Part shown: one piece after another, positions 23,261-33,999 of the stretch | How positions within the stretch are numbered: the first letter of the stretch is position 1 | Layout: each line of letters starts with the position of its first letter | Assembly: GCF_000346465.2 (NCBI RefSeq) | Contig: NC_034011.1 | Coordinates: forward strand, 5,236,440 to 5,300,439 | Source of the DNA: Prunus persica | Taxonomy: Eukaryota > Streptophyta > Magnoliopsida > Rosales > Rosaceae | Length of the DNA stretch: 64,000 nt | Direction of reading: 5' to 3' | Position numbers and translations under genes: made by a program | The notes under the pieces: generated by a model | What the model was told of the DNA's origin: nothing | Seen by the model: the letters and a program-made list of their open reading frames with translations, nothing else | Databases searched by the model: none

Positions 23261-23739
23261 GGTGACGATCATCGTGAAGGCGGTGGGGATAGCGTCTCGA
23301 TGACGATTCAGTTTAGGTCACTAAGGTAATTTGTATTTGATATTCATTTGAGTTTTGAATTGTGATTTTAATTTTTTGTTGTTTATAATTTGGTTTGATT
23401 TTAGATTCGGTTTGGTTGTGAATTTGATCTTGTGTTTTGGTTTGAGCTGTGATTAAAAATTTGTGATATTGATCAACTTTAATCTCAAGTGAAAGAAGGT
23501 GCCCATAGCCATTGCCCCGCCATTCACATCATGATACCATTGACTATCACTGAGGTAATGAAGGTAACACTTTCAAATAGTTCTATGACATAGTATTAAC
23601 AGTATACTTCTATGACTTAGTATTAACAGTGTACTTTTTTTTTTTCTTGTAGATGTATTTTCCTTTTGCCTTTGCGATTATTTCTGATGAAACTATGGAC
23701 AATTGGAGGTGGTTTCTACACAGGATATCGGATGTCTTG

Positions 23740-24130
23740 AAATAGTAGTAACAATGTTTTTTATGAAATTGTATTAACAATGTTTTCTATAAAATGGTAG
23801 TAAAAATGTTTTTTATGAAATTGTATTAACAATGTTTTCTATAAAATGGTAGTAAAAATGTTTTTTATGAAATTGTATTAACAATCTATTTGTATGAAAT
23901 GGTATTAACAATATCTTTTTGTAAGAAATGGTATTAAAAATATTTTTGTATGAAATGGTATTAACAATGTTCTATTTGTATGAAATGGTATTAACAATAT
24001 CTTTTTGTAAGAAATGGTATTAAAATTTTTTTTTTTTTTTTGGGTATGAAATTGTATTAACAATGTTTTTGTATGAAATGGTATTAACAATGTTTTCCTA
24101 TGAAATGGTATTAACAATGTACTTCTATGA
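23740..24130. repeat. Minisatellite, TATGAAATGGTATTAACAAT motif
   Basis: Roughly 25-35-bp imperfect units built on TATGAAATGGTATTAACAAT with T-rich spacers, repeated about a dozen times. It lies inside the Mutator-like element downstream of the GRP copy. Confidence 0.85.
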
Positions 24131-24487
24131 CATGGTTTCCAGAGGTTCGATGGAGAAGGAAGGGTCGTAGGGGCATGCCCTTGGTTTTTGTTTTTATTTT
24201 ATTTTTTATTTTAAAAAAAATCTAGGTTGGGCTTGTTTTGGGTTTTTATGGGTTTTTTGTATTGGGCTTTTTTTAAGTTAGTTAGTGGCAGTCATGTAAT
24301 TTATAGGAAATTCAACACTCATTTTGTATGTAGTAAATGATTTTTGGGTATGTTTCTAAAGTGTATTTCATGTAGGGTTTTTTTATAATTTCAGCCTCTA
24401 TTTTGGGTATATCACTAAAGCTCCCTTAAAAATATAAGAAGCCACTAAGAAGAAGGTGGTTTAAAGAGCCCATTATAGATGCTCTTA

Positions 24488-25288
24488 TATGAGTTAGCAC
24501 AGTTGGCGAGAGTGATATTACTTCCGTTTACACAGTCTTGTTTTTCTTTATCTATACTAGAATAATTTAAATTATCATTTAATTTAAAATATAAATATAA
24601 ATATATATAATGTTTAAAAAAATTAAAAGAGAAAATATATATGTGTGTAATTTGGATCCAGATATGAAAATGGCAGAAGCTGATTGGTGGAGAGTACCTA
24701 CCAAACGTAAGTGAATCCACATGTGACAATAAGCATCTCACGTGTCAGAATCTAACTACACACTAATCTGTTTAGTTTCGGAATTGCCCCTCACGTCTGA
24801 GTCTCTGACCTCTCACTTCTCTTCTTGAAAACTCTCGAATTTCCCAAAATACCCCTGAGCAACTAATTCATTGTCTCAGATATTTCCGTAATTATTTTGC
24901 TTATCGAAATCTTTAACTCCTCCCCAAGTCTTTCCTCTTTCAATTTCTGACGGCATCATCCAAAATCCCCAAAATCTCTCTCTAGGGTTTTCACGAGTAA
25001 TATCCCTATCCCGAATAAAAGCCCCTAGTTTATGTTCAATTTGAGCTCCTAGGGTTTCAGCTTTGCCAGAATGTACATATTTGGCGTTTGATTCCCGCGA
25101 ATTTTTGGGTTTTACGGGTTTCGATTGAGGGCTTTTGTCTTTATTTGGTCGAATTCGTGTTTAGCTTTGGAGGAAGTTTGGGTTTTATCTGAGTGAAGTT
25201 TGAATTTTTTTTTTAAGGGCTTTTTGAGATTTTATTGGATTGCAGGAGCTTGGGGATTTAGGGTTTTTGTTGTGTTGGAGTTGAATTG
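24488..25288 (+). promoter_or_regulatory. Promoter and 5' leader region of CASC3 gene
   Basis: The first ~270 bp is AT-rich. From about 24760 the sequence becomes pyrimidine-rich (TCTCTCTAGGGTTTTCACGAG near 24978), which is typical of plant housekeeping leaders. The transcription start cannot be placed from sequence alone. Confidence 0.5.
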
Positions 25289-28200
25289 ATGGCTTCGGTG
25301 GGTGAGGAAGATGTGGACTATGAGAGTGATCCAGAGGAAGCAAAGCGATCTCTGGCGATGCGGAGGAGAGCAGCGGCGAGCGATGATGAGGAAGGTGAAG
25401 GAGAGGTGAGAGAGAAGCCGGGGGAGGATCCGAGGGCTGGGATTCACTCCGATGAATCGGACGACCAGGGTGGGGCTGCTGAGTACGATGATGACGAAGA
25501 AGAATTAGGCCTAGAAGAGGAAGAAGAGATTGATGAAGAAGAAGAGGGTGAAGATGAAGTTTTGGAACGGGAGGACTTGGAAGGCGATCAGGAGAGAGGC
25601 CGTGAAGGTGAGACGGGTGGAAGGATTGAGGTTTTGGCGGTGAAGGAATCGGACGGTGATGGGCGGAGGTCTGTGGAAGAGTCCATCGATGAGAATGCAG
25701 AAAATCAAGCGGCAGAAGAGGAGGAGAAGAAGGAGAACGAGCCATTTGCAGTGCCCACAGCTGGGGCTTTTTATATGCATGATGACCGCTTCAGGGACAA
25801 TGCTGTTGGTCGGCACAGGTATGGTTTATGTTTTTTGGTCGTATTTTCCGCCCATATGAATGTAGGTGTAGTTTGGCAGATGGGAGTTGTAGGAATATAT
25901 GGAAGTAAACTTGTGCAGCTGTGCTAGTGGTTTCCCTCAGGATTCATTATATGCCACTTACCCGTTTGGCTACTTTTTCTTATGCTCATATGAATTGTTT
26001 TATGTTAATTAATGTTAGTTTATTCGAGCTGTAGTATTGGACAGGCCAAAGTGATAGTTACGCACATATATGTTGTGTGTTTTTAACTCTGATGATTTTT
26101 GGTTTTTTTTTTCTTAATATAAAAATTGAACTATGGGACGGGTTAGCAGAATATTTGCTCAGATTTAGTTGTCCTTAAACTTCATCTGTGCTTGCATTCG
26201 ATGGATGTGGGCAACAGAGTTTCATCCCTACTCTTGTTGGGCTGTAAATTTTGTAACTAGAAAATGTTTTTGTCCCATTTCAATAAGATATGATGCTCAA
26301 AATCAGTGGCTGGTCTGTTGCAAGTTAGCGTTAATCACTTTGAATCTGCTCTTGGTCTATCCATTCTTTTACTATGCATGATATGCCTAGTTATATTGTC
26401 TCACGTGGCAACATTATATTAACTCCACAATTGCTCACAACTTAGAGTGGTTAGTCCTGCTGTTGGACCGGCCGAGATGAGTGCCACTAGAAGCGTAGGT
26501 CTTGTTTGGGGCCACCTCCCTTTGTTTGGCCCAGCCATTGCAATTGGATTGTCTACACTTGCCCCTCCAGATTAGTCGGGTCGTAGACTGGGATAACCAA
26601 AAGAGAAAAATACCGCAATTTCTCACCACCACTGCTTTGTCATACACTGGTTTATCATTTTTACTTCATACTGTACATACTATTATTATTAAAATTGAAG
26701 AAGTTTTTGTGCATTAGTTTCTAATCTGTGTAAGATTAAAATGAAATGAAAATCTGGATGGACAGAATTGCTTTTTCCTTGTGGTATCCCATCGAGCTAC
26801 CTATGCCAACTATAGTATTTTAGTTTTAACCTTTATAATTAAAATTTTCCAGTTTTGAGTTGCCTGCCATTCTTTTTTGTTTTGTTTTTTTGGGTCTAGT
26901 TATGGTGTGTATCAATGCAATAATTTGATATTTTTTTCTCTTAATAGACGAACACATGGTGGAAGGAAGTTGTGGGAGTCCAAAGATGAAAGGAAATGGG
27001 GGCATGATAAGTTTGAGGAGATAACTTTGCATGAAAGGCACAACGAAGAGGTAATGGTTGTATAGATGGTCATTCTGCATAATATTCTGTACGAAATATC
27101 TTTATCCATCTTTGACCTGACTTTCTGATGTACACCTCAGGGAAAGAAACCTTCTAAGGGTCCTCATGTAGGTCGTGGAAGAAACCGAGGTGTTGATCGT
27201 GGGTTTACCAGAGGCAACAGGTCTAAAGAATTTGACAATAATAATCAGAGACAGGTACCCGAGGGTGTGAGAGGGAGAGGGCCCAGAAGGTATGTACCTA
27301 CTTTCAGGAAGAATAACAGACAGACACCCCCAACACAAAGCAAACAGTGAGTACAAGTTGTTTTCATGGCACTAATCATGTCTGCATCCAATTCATGATT
27401 TGTTTGTAATCATCTGTCACATTGTTTTTATTGTCAGATCTGGAAAGCCTGTTGAGAAAAACATGCAAACAAATTCAGAACGAACATTTACTTCCACATC
27501 AAATGCAGAATCTGCCCCGGTTCCTGCTAGGAAAAATGTCTTTGCATCAAGCTTGAATTACTTTTCTCCTCCTTTTTACCCATCAGGCTCTTCCAGTTCC
27601 AATAAAGACATCACTCTGACCCAAAAACGGGATGTACAGGCTGGGAGTGGTAAGAGGAATGTTCGGTCATCTGTAGTGCAGGACAGTTTCCATGTTCCGC
27701 AAACCAATCCGCTGCTGCGAGGGAAGAATATAGCTGAATCTGTTGGTGTGGACAAGCTTTATATTGATGACTCCGTCAATCCATCTGGGAAGACGTTGAC
27801 CAACTTACAAATGCCATCTTCTGGGTCATCATTTGCCAATACTACTCAAGCTCCTCAGTCCAGGGTTCAAGGAAGGAGTGTTATTCCAGGACAGATGAGC
27901 TATCAACCTGCCATGTCTCAAAATCAAATGACTAGAGCTTCTCAGTCAACAACGCATCACCATGCAGTTCATCACAATCCTGTTCAAAGTCGATCTCAAT
28001 TGGCTGTACAAGCTTCTGCTCAGCAGTTGGGACAGCGTCCTGGAAGTGGATCTGGAACTTCCTCTCCACCCAAAACAACTATGTCACCAAACTCCTTTGA
28101 ATCTGGAGAAGTTGAATCACCTTCAGATTCAAGTAAATCTAAAGGTGCCCTGATTGCAAAGGGAAAAGGCAGTGTTCAAGGTAGTGGAAGGGGCACTCTT

Positions 28201-29967
28201 ACTTATGGTGGAGCTCAGGTTATGGGATCCACTCATGGAGATCAGAATTTTCCTGCAACTCCAGCCTTTTTGCCTGGTATTTTTATTGCATTGCCTTTTC
28301 TGTTCTCAATTTCTATGAAATCATATATTTATGGACCCTTAATTGTTGAAATGTAAGTGTAAATTTTAGGGGGGAAAACATATTGCTAAGCTAATCATTA
28401 ATCTATTCCCCGTGGTGTATTACACCGCAATTATAGGTTTTGACAACCACTGCTTCTCTGAACTGTTTATTGATGGGGACTGTCATTAGCTAGAATATGC
28501 AGACTACATGATATTGCATATTAGCTTGGTTCTTTTTCTAATATTTAAGCTTTGAGTAGAATATAATTTGAGATTGCATCTGGTTGGATGATTGTGCAGT
28601 TATGCAATTTGGGGGCCAGCATCCTGGGGGTATGGGAGTTCCTGCTGTTGGCATGGCATTCCCTGGATACGTTGCTCAGCCACAACTTGGTTTAGGAAAT
28701 CCTGAAATGACATGGTATGGTAATTATTTTAATATGCCATTATAGGTTCTTTATTTGGCATCGTCTTCTATTAGATCTTGTTGTTTATGGGAAGTCTATG
28801 TCTAGCTCACATGGTGGTTGGAAACTTTTCATGAGGAATTATTGTCTACTGTAAAGGGAATTAGATTAAATATCTTTCCTGTTGTATTTCATCCTGCAAG
28901 GATTTGCATTGTTTAAAGGAACTACTCATATCCGTCCTGCTAAAATATCTGCATGCTCTTTATTACCAAAATGTTAGGAGGATGGAGTTCCATGCCATGT
29001 CTTTTCTCTTCTAATGGAATGATTCTTTTTTATTCTTTCTATTACTGTGGTGGTAATTACTTGGATCTTTTTAGGTTGCCTGTGTTGGCGGGTGCTGCAG
29101 GAGCATTGGGGGCAACATATTGTCCACCCTATATCTCTGTTGATGGTTCTTATCATTCTCGCCCATCGGGACAAACGTCTTCTGTGGGTTCCTTAAGGTT
29201 GGTAGTATGGTCGTCTCTTTGACTATTTATGATTCTGAGATAATGTTCTATCCTGTATCATAACCTGCTTATTGTAGCGTTAAGCTTAGCTTGTTAAAAT
29301 TTTCTCTTTCAATATGACGTGTTGTCTTTTTTCTTGCTTTGTTTAAGAATTGTCTTTTTTGTATTTATATATTTATTCATTCATTTAAACTTCCCTTGTT
29401 CAAGTTGAAATAATTGTTTAAGGGGTTCTTTTTACTTCCACATGGGAGGGAGATCTTTTTTTTTTTTTAAATTTCTTAAAGAAAATATCCTTACGTACCT
29501 TTCTAAATTTTTGTGTGTTGTTTTTCAGCAAAGAGAATAACGCAACTAAAACCAATAACGAATGGAAGCCTTCACAAAAGCCTGGTATGACATTACCTTA
29601 TCTTTAGTTTTGCTTCTCACCTTTGTTATTACTCCTGGCCCCTTGGGTTGGCTGTTAAACACTCTATTTATTTTTACAGTGTGGTAGACTAACATAAGGT
29701 TTTTCCTTTACAGAAATTGTGGGCGATGAGTATGGGCAGCGACAAAATAAGCCTCGTAGGCAAGTCACTATGATGTTATCAAGCACAAATTTATTTCCTT
29801 TCCAGAATTGCTCCCTCCTGATCCAGGGTTGGGTTAGAGTGGTGGGGTTCATGCTATGTATTTCTGCCTTTTGTTGTGATTTGAATTTTTTTTCTTTCGA
29901 TACGTGCAGGTATTCACAGATGAACGTGGCCAGTGAAGTACTTCAAAATAATACTGAGCTTGTTTGA
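25289..29967 (+). CDS. CASC3/MLN51 (Barentsz) exon junction complex protein
   Basis: Nine coding exons join in frame: 25289-25818, 26948-27050, 27141-27346, 27438-28276, 28600-28714, 29075-29197, 29529-29584, 29714-29759 and 29910-29967, giving 691 aa. The start is MASVGEED at 25289. Residues 1-150 are highly acidic. About residues 151-211 are the SELOR core that clamps eIF4A3 and RNA (PFAVPTAGAFYMHDDRFRDN, then HGGRKLWESKDERKWGHDKF). The rest is low-complexity Gln/Ser/Pro-rich with RGRG patches. The protein is the fourth core subunit of the exon junction complex, acting in nuclear and cytoplasmic mRNA surveillance and localisation. All introns are GT-AG except the last, which has an AG|GCAAGT donor. 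The gene looks intact. Confidence 0.92.
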
Positions 29968-31380
29968 ATAAGTTGATAAAGGTTCTATCTTTGCCCTAAT
30001 TTAACTTTTCTGCTATTTCGGGTGTGACAGAGTTATAAGTTGTGATCATATGGTGCTGCAGGCCTTTGTCTAAGCCCTTTGTGATCTTCAGCCTATGTTA
30101 TGGAGCACTTTGGGCCGATGTGTTCAAAGATATCTTAGGTACTCAGTCTTGGTATTTGGTTAATTTGGTTTCTATGGTTTTTACTGTTTGGCACATCAAA
30201 CTGATAATTTTATATGGAGAGGAGTTTGCCATGCTTGATTTTTTTGACCGGTGTTCGCATCTGAAATGAGCAAACTGTATATTATGCCCAAATTTCTTCC
30301 ATAAATAATGACATTTTATTTATTTAAAAAAATGTGAGATTTCATAACGGATTGTCTCCTTCCTTTCATCTGGGCAATTTTTGAGGTGATCATTTGCATC
30401 TGCAGAAGAAGAATTAGATTTTATGTATGTGTAGTGTTGAAGAATCAGACAATCCAACCACCATTGTGTTTTTTTTTATCTGTACTTGGACAATCTGAAA
30501 ACTGAAATTCCTATTTTTCTTTTAGTCATTTTTTACTGCAAATATTAATTCAGTTGTACGCTTATCTCTCTCTCTACACTGTTTCCCTTTCCCCCTCTCT
30601 TTGTTCTTGCAGTTATGAATGACAAACACCTGCTCATGCTGCACTCACTTTAAGATCAATATTGTGGCTTGACGGGTGGCAGTTCCTTGTTTAAATGTTC
30701 GGTAGGAATTTGTTTTAGAGAAAGAAACTTTAACATCTTTTTGTCCTGCGAATTGGCATTGACGGTTGTAGCAACTTTGCTGTTTTCAGGTTTTCTTGTG
30801 GTTTGCTTCTTCATTGAAAAGCTTGTGAGAAACGTAGACGGGCTTCCTCATAAACTACTAGATAAAGAAAATTGAAAAAAAAAAAGTACAAGACTTATTG
30901 TGCAGCGGCAGTGTTTCTCGGTGGGGTTTTTAGAAGTGTTCTTTTATTGCTATACATGGGATTTTTTATATTTACATTGTTAAGTTGACCTTGGTAGTTT
31001 TTCCTGGCTTTGAGGGGTACTTTCCTCTTGTATTGGGCTTTCCTTTGTTTAGTTGAGGAATTGCAACCTGCATGAATATTGAAAGCTAGAGTTTTCTCTT
31101 GATCATTGAACTACCAATGCTGTATTCAGTGTTGCTATGATGGGTGAATTAATCATATGTTTAATTAATCAGTTTTCTTTGTATTTTTTTCTTCTTATTG
31201 TATTGTGTTTTTTACCTGAAGTTTGAAATTTGAAGTTCTGTTTTGCATGTTAAAGGATGTTCAATGCAGCACAGCATAATTTGCATGCTGGGGAGTGATA
31301 ATAATTTCGAATTGATGGGTATTTGTATCTAACGTTGAATTTTCCAACTGCATCCGAGATTCTAAGTTCAATATACCTAC
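29968..31380 (+). other. CASC3 3' region and spacer
   Basis: The sequence after the stop contains several acceptor-like TGCAG sites (30057, 30405, 30612), so a spliced 3' UTR is possible. No further coding exon could be supported. The poly(A) site was not identified. Confidence 0.4.
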
Positions 31381-31946
31381 TAGGGGTGGGCATCGGGACC
31401 GGAAAACCGGAACACCGAACCGAACCGGTGAAAAAAAACCGGAAAAAAAACCGGTTGACCAAAAAAGTCAACAAACCGGACCGGAACCGGACCGAACCGG
31501 TTCCAACCGGTTCCGGTTTTACATCTCTCCGCACCGGACCGGACCAAACCGGACCGGTCATATATTTTATATTTATATTTTTACAAAATTTTAAAATCTA
31601 ATGCCATATTTTAACTTTTATAATCACTAATTTTCCAAGTTCAACTTCAAAAAATTTCTAAATGTATGAATTGGATTATTTGTTCATTTTTAAGCTAAAA
31701 AAATAAGTTATTTATTATAATTTTTTTATAAAAAAAAATTTAAAAAATTTTTTTTTTAAAAAAAATTAAAAAATTAAAAAATTAATAATCCGGTTCAAAA
31801 CCGGACTGGAACCGGTTAGAACCGAACCGGCCGGTTTTTGAAATTTTTTTTGCCTAAACCGGACCAAATCGGACCGGTTAAATAATACCGGTTTCGGTTC
31901 CGGTTTGAGGTGAGAACCGGACCGAACCGGACCGCGCCCACCCCTA
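31381..31946. mobile_element. Non-autonomous hAT element, CCGG-rich, 8-bp TSD
   Basis: It starts TAGGGGTGGGC and ends GCGCCCACCCCTA, a perfect inverted pair in the outer 11 bp. It is flanked by ATACCTAC on both sides (31373-31380 and 31947-31954). Sub-terminal regions are packed with ACCGGA/CCGGT motifs in both orientations around an AT-rich centre. It is 566 bp with no coding. The TAGGGGTG terminus and 8-bp duplication are typical of plant hAT elements. Confidence 0.92.
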
Positions 31947-32077
31947 ATACCTACAGAAATTTGCGGGATTGTTTGGGATCAAACACAACTTGCATAGGCC
32001 AAAAACATGAAGGCTAGCCACGCGCAAGATTTTATTTATTAAAAATAAGAAAAAAGAATAATACAACACTAAGATAA

Positions 32078-32586
32078 GGGTGAACTGTTTTATTAGTTTT
32101 TGAATTTAGACTCGATTTGTATTTGAGTATTTCAATTTCCAAAATGGTTTTGTGGTTCTTTAACTTTAGTTTCGTTAAGACAAATAGTCATACCGTCAAT
32201 TTTGTTAACTTTTCTGTTAAGTGCAGGGGTAAAATAGTATTTTTGTATAAAATTGATTAAAATATGAAAAAAAACAAAATTAAACTCTCTCCCTCCCCCT
32301 CTATCTCGATTTCTACTCCCCTTAAACTTGATTTTTCTGTTTTTTGTTGGTTTTTTATTTGATTTTCTGTTATTGTTATTTTAAAGATATAATTATTTAT
32401 TTATTTTGTTTTAACATAAAATTACCATTTTGTCCATGCATTTAACAGGAAAAGTTAACAAAATTGACGGTAGGACTATTTGTCCAAATGAAACTAAAGT
32501 CGAAGGACCACAGGAACCATTTTGAAAATTGAGGTACTCAAATGCAAATCGAATTAAATTTTAAGGACTAATAAAACTGTTAACCC
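32078..32586. mobile_element. Mutator-like MITE with long TIRs and 9-bp TSD
   Basis: Ends GGGTGAACTGTTTTATTAG and (reverse complement) GGGTTAACAGTTTTATTAG continue as imperfect inverted repeats for about 160 bp each. CTAAGATAA is duplicated exactly at 32069-32077 and 32587-32595. A 9-bp duplication with long TIRs is diagnostic of the Mutator superfamily. It is 509 bp and non-coding. Confidence 0.9.
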
Positions 32587-32960
32587 CTAAGATAAAATAA
32601 AAAATTAAGTCCTGTGGGGTGAGCGTTGGGTCCAAAAGGAAATTAAATAATCAGAAATGACAATATAAATCGCAGGGCCAGGATTGGTTGTGAGACCCAC
32701 CGACGCCACCATGGGACCTCCAGCCTACAAATTTTCTTCAAAGCAGGTCAACTGCAATAATCTCGGAACATCTATCTAAGCAGGCTGGTCCACGTGGCCC
32801 GAAGCGATCGATCTTGCAGTTGTTGAACACGAACGCATGTTTATAGAATAGTTGTTGCCGCAGGGAATCACACCAGACTTGCTTCTGAATCCATTTACAA
32901 GGGTTGACTCGCACGTGCCATCAAAATCTGTTGAAATTTAGAGTTCAGACATAATAACGC

Positions 32961-33027
32961 TCTCTCTCTCTCTCTCTCTCTCTCTATTTACACTCAGTCA
33001 CTCTCTCTCTCTCTCGCTCTCTCTCTG
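32961..33027 (+). promoter_or_regulatory. CT microsatellite (Y-patch) at glycosyltransferase 5' end
   Basis: Long CT runs lie just upstream of the presumed first non-coding exon of the downstream gene. Pyrimidine patches of this kind are common in plant core promoters and leaders. They are also length-variable microsatellites. Confidence 0.55.
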
Positions 33028-33106
33028 CAACTTCTATATTTTTCACTCAAGAACTTGGAGATCTTGAAGTCTCAGCTTCAGAGGGCAGAGCATGCGATAA
33101 ATCCAT

Positions 33107-33868
33107 GTAAGTTATCTCTCAGCCATGAAGTTCATAGTTGATAACTGAATCAGTGAATCTTGTAGAACAACAGAAAACAGCAAAAGATTGAAATCTTTTT
33201 AATTTTCTTTTATTGGAGATATTTTCTTTGTGAGGTTTGATGATGAATGAGCTTTGAAAAAAATTGCATTATATCTTGGTTAAGTGTTGATCTGCGAGTC
33301 TTTGGGTGGTTTGGTTCAGTTCTTGGAGTCGCTTCCGAGAAAATGGAGGGAAAGAAAATGAATGAAGTCCAAGTTAGTTGATCTTTCTCAATAAGTTTTA
33401 AGCCCGAGTAGTTTCTTTCTTTGTTTGGCTGTGTTTCATTGCGAATACAATGCTGGAAAGGTAAAATACAAAAAAATTAAAAATGAAATTTTGGGTCTTG
33501 ATTTTTTTTTTCTTTCCTTTGTTATTTGTTAGTAGGGAAAACCAAGTTTTTCAATGGTTCAATCTTCATAGATAGCTATGGATGCTAAAATAACGATGGA
33601 TGAATCTGTGTGGTTTTTATATTTTGGTGTAACATGGAATGCTGAATGCAGTTATTCTGTTTGATTGCTCAGAACTCCAAATTACGCTCAGACAAATTAA
33701 AAGTTGAATCTTTGAGCTATTTAAGATCATAAAGAAAGATTCCAACAACTGATTTGACTCGGGAATCTATTTTAAGAAAAGAGAAAAAAAAGTATTCTCA
33801 ATGATTGAACAAGGGTTTTCTGCTTCTATTTATGGATAATGAATTTTATTTATTCTTAATTCTTGCAG
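33107..33868 (+). other. Probable 5'-UTR intron of glycosyltransferase gene
   Basis: There is a donor at ATCCAT|GTAAGT and an acceptor at TTCTTGCAG|CAACTC. The 131-nt leader between the acceptor and the ATG at 34000 has no upstream ATG in strong context. Introns at this position can boost expression. Transcript data would be needed for certainty. Confidence 0.55.
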
Positions 33869-33999
33869 CAACTCAAAGCACTGTAAGAGGTTAACCAGTT
33901 GCAGTGTTCTTAGAGGCCTTGCTACCAAATTAAGTGATAGATGTTCTTCAAACAATGTGGTTTGAGCTTTTTGGTGACATAGAATAGTCAAACAAACCA

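Larger units (their letters stand above)
22519..24425. mobile_element. Mutator-like element with a captured gene copy
   Basis: Ends of about 90 bp are imperfect inverted repeats: left TTAGTGAAATACCC ... AAACACACCCAAAA, right (reverse complement) TTTAGTGATATACCC ... AAACATACCCAAAA. TTAAAAATATA is present on both flanks (22508-22518 and 24426-24436), fitting a 9-11-bp duplication. The inside carries a glycine-rich RNA-binding protein pseudogene and a minisatellite, and no transposase. This is a Pack-MULE-type arrangement. Confidence 0.6.
22282..24484. mobile_element. Tourist-like MITE carrying a nested element
   Basis: The left end GAGCATTCACAATAATGCTC matches the reverse complement of the right end (GAGCATCTATAATGGGCTC). 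TTA flanks both sides (22279-22281 and 24485-24487), the 3-bp duplication typical of PIF/Harbinger Tourist elements. Without the 22519-24425 insertion it would be only about 0.3 kb. A related but rearranged copy lies at about 41640-42015. Confidence 0.7.

Noticed and set aside
25185..25816. Proline/leucine-rich minus-strand frames opposite CASC3 exon 1
   Set aside because: They are shadows of the acidic, repetitive first exon of CASC3 on the other strand.
31250..31601. Proline/arginine-type frames at 31.25-31.6 kb
   Set aside because: They are produced by the repeated ACCGG motifs of the hAT element and stop outside it.
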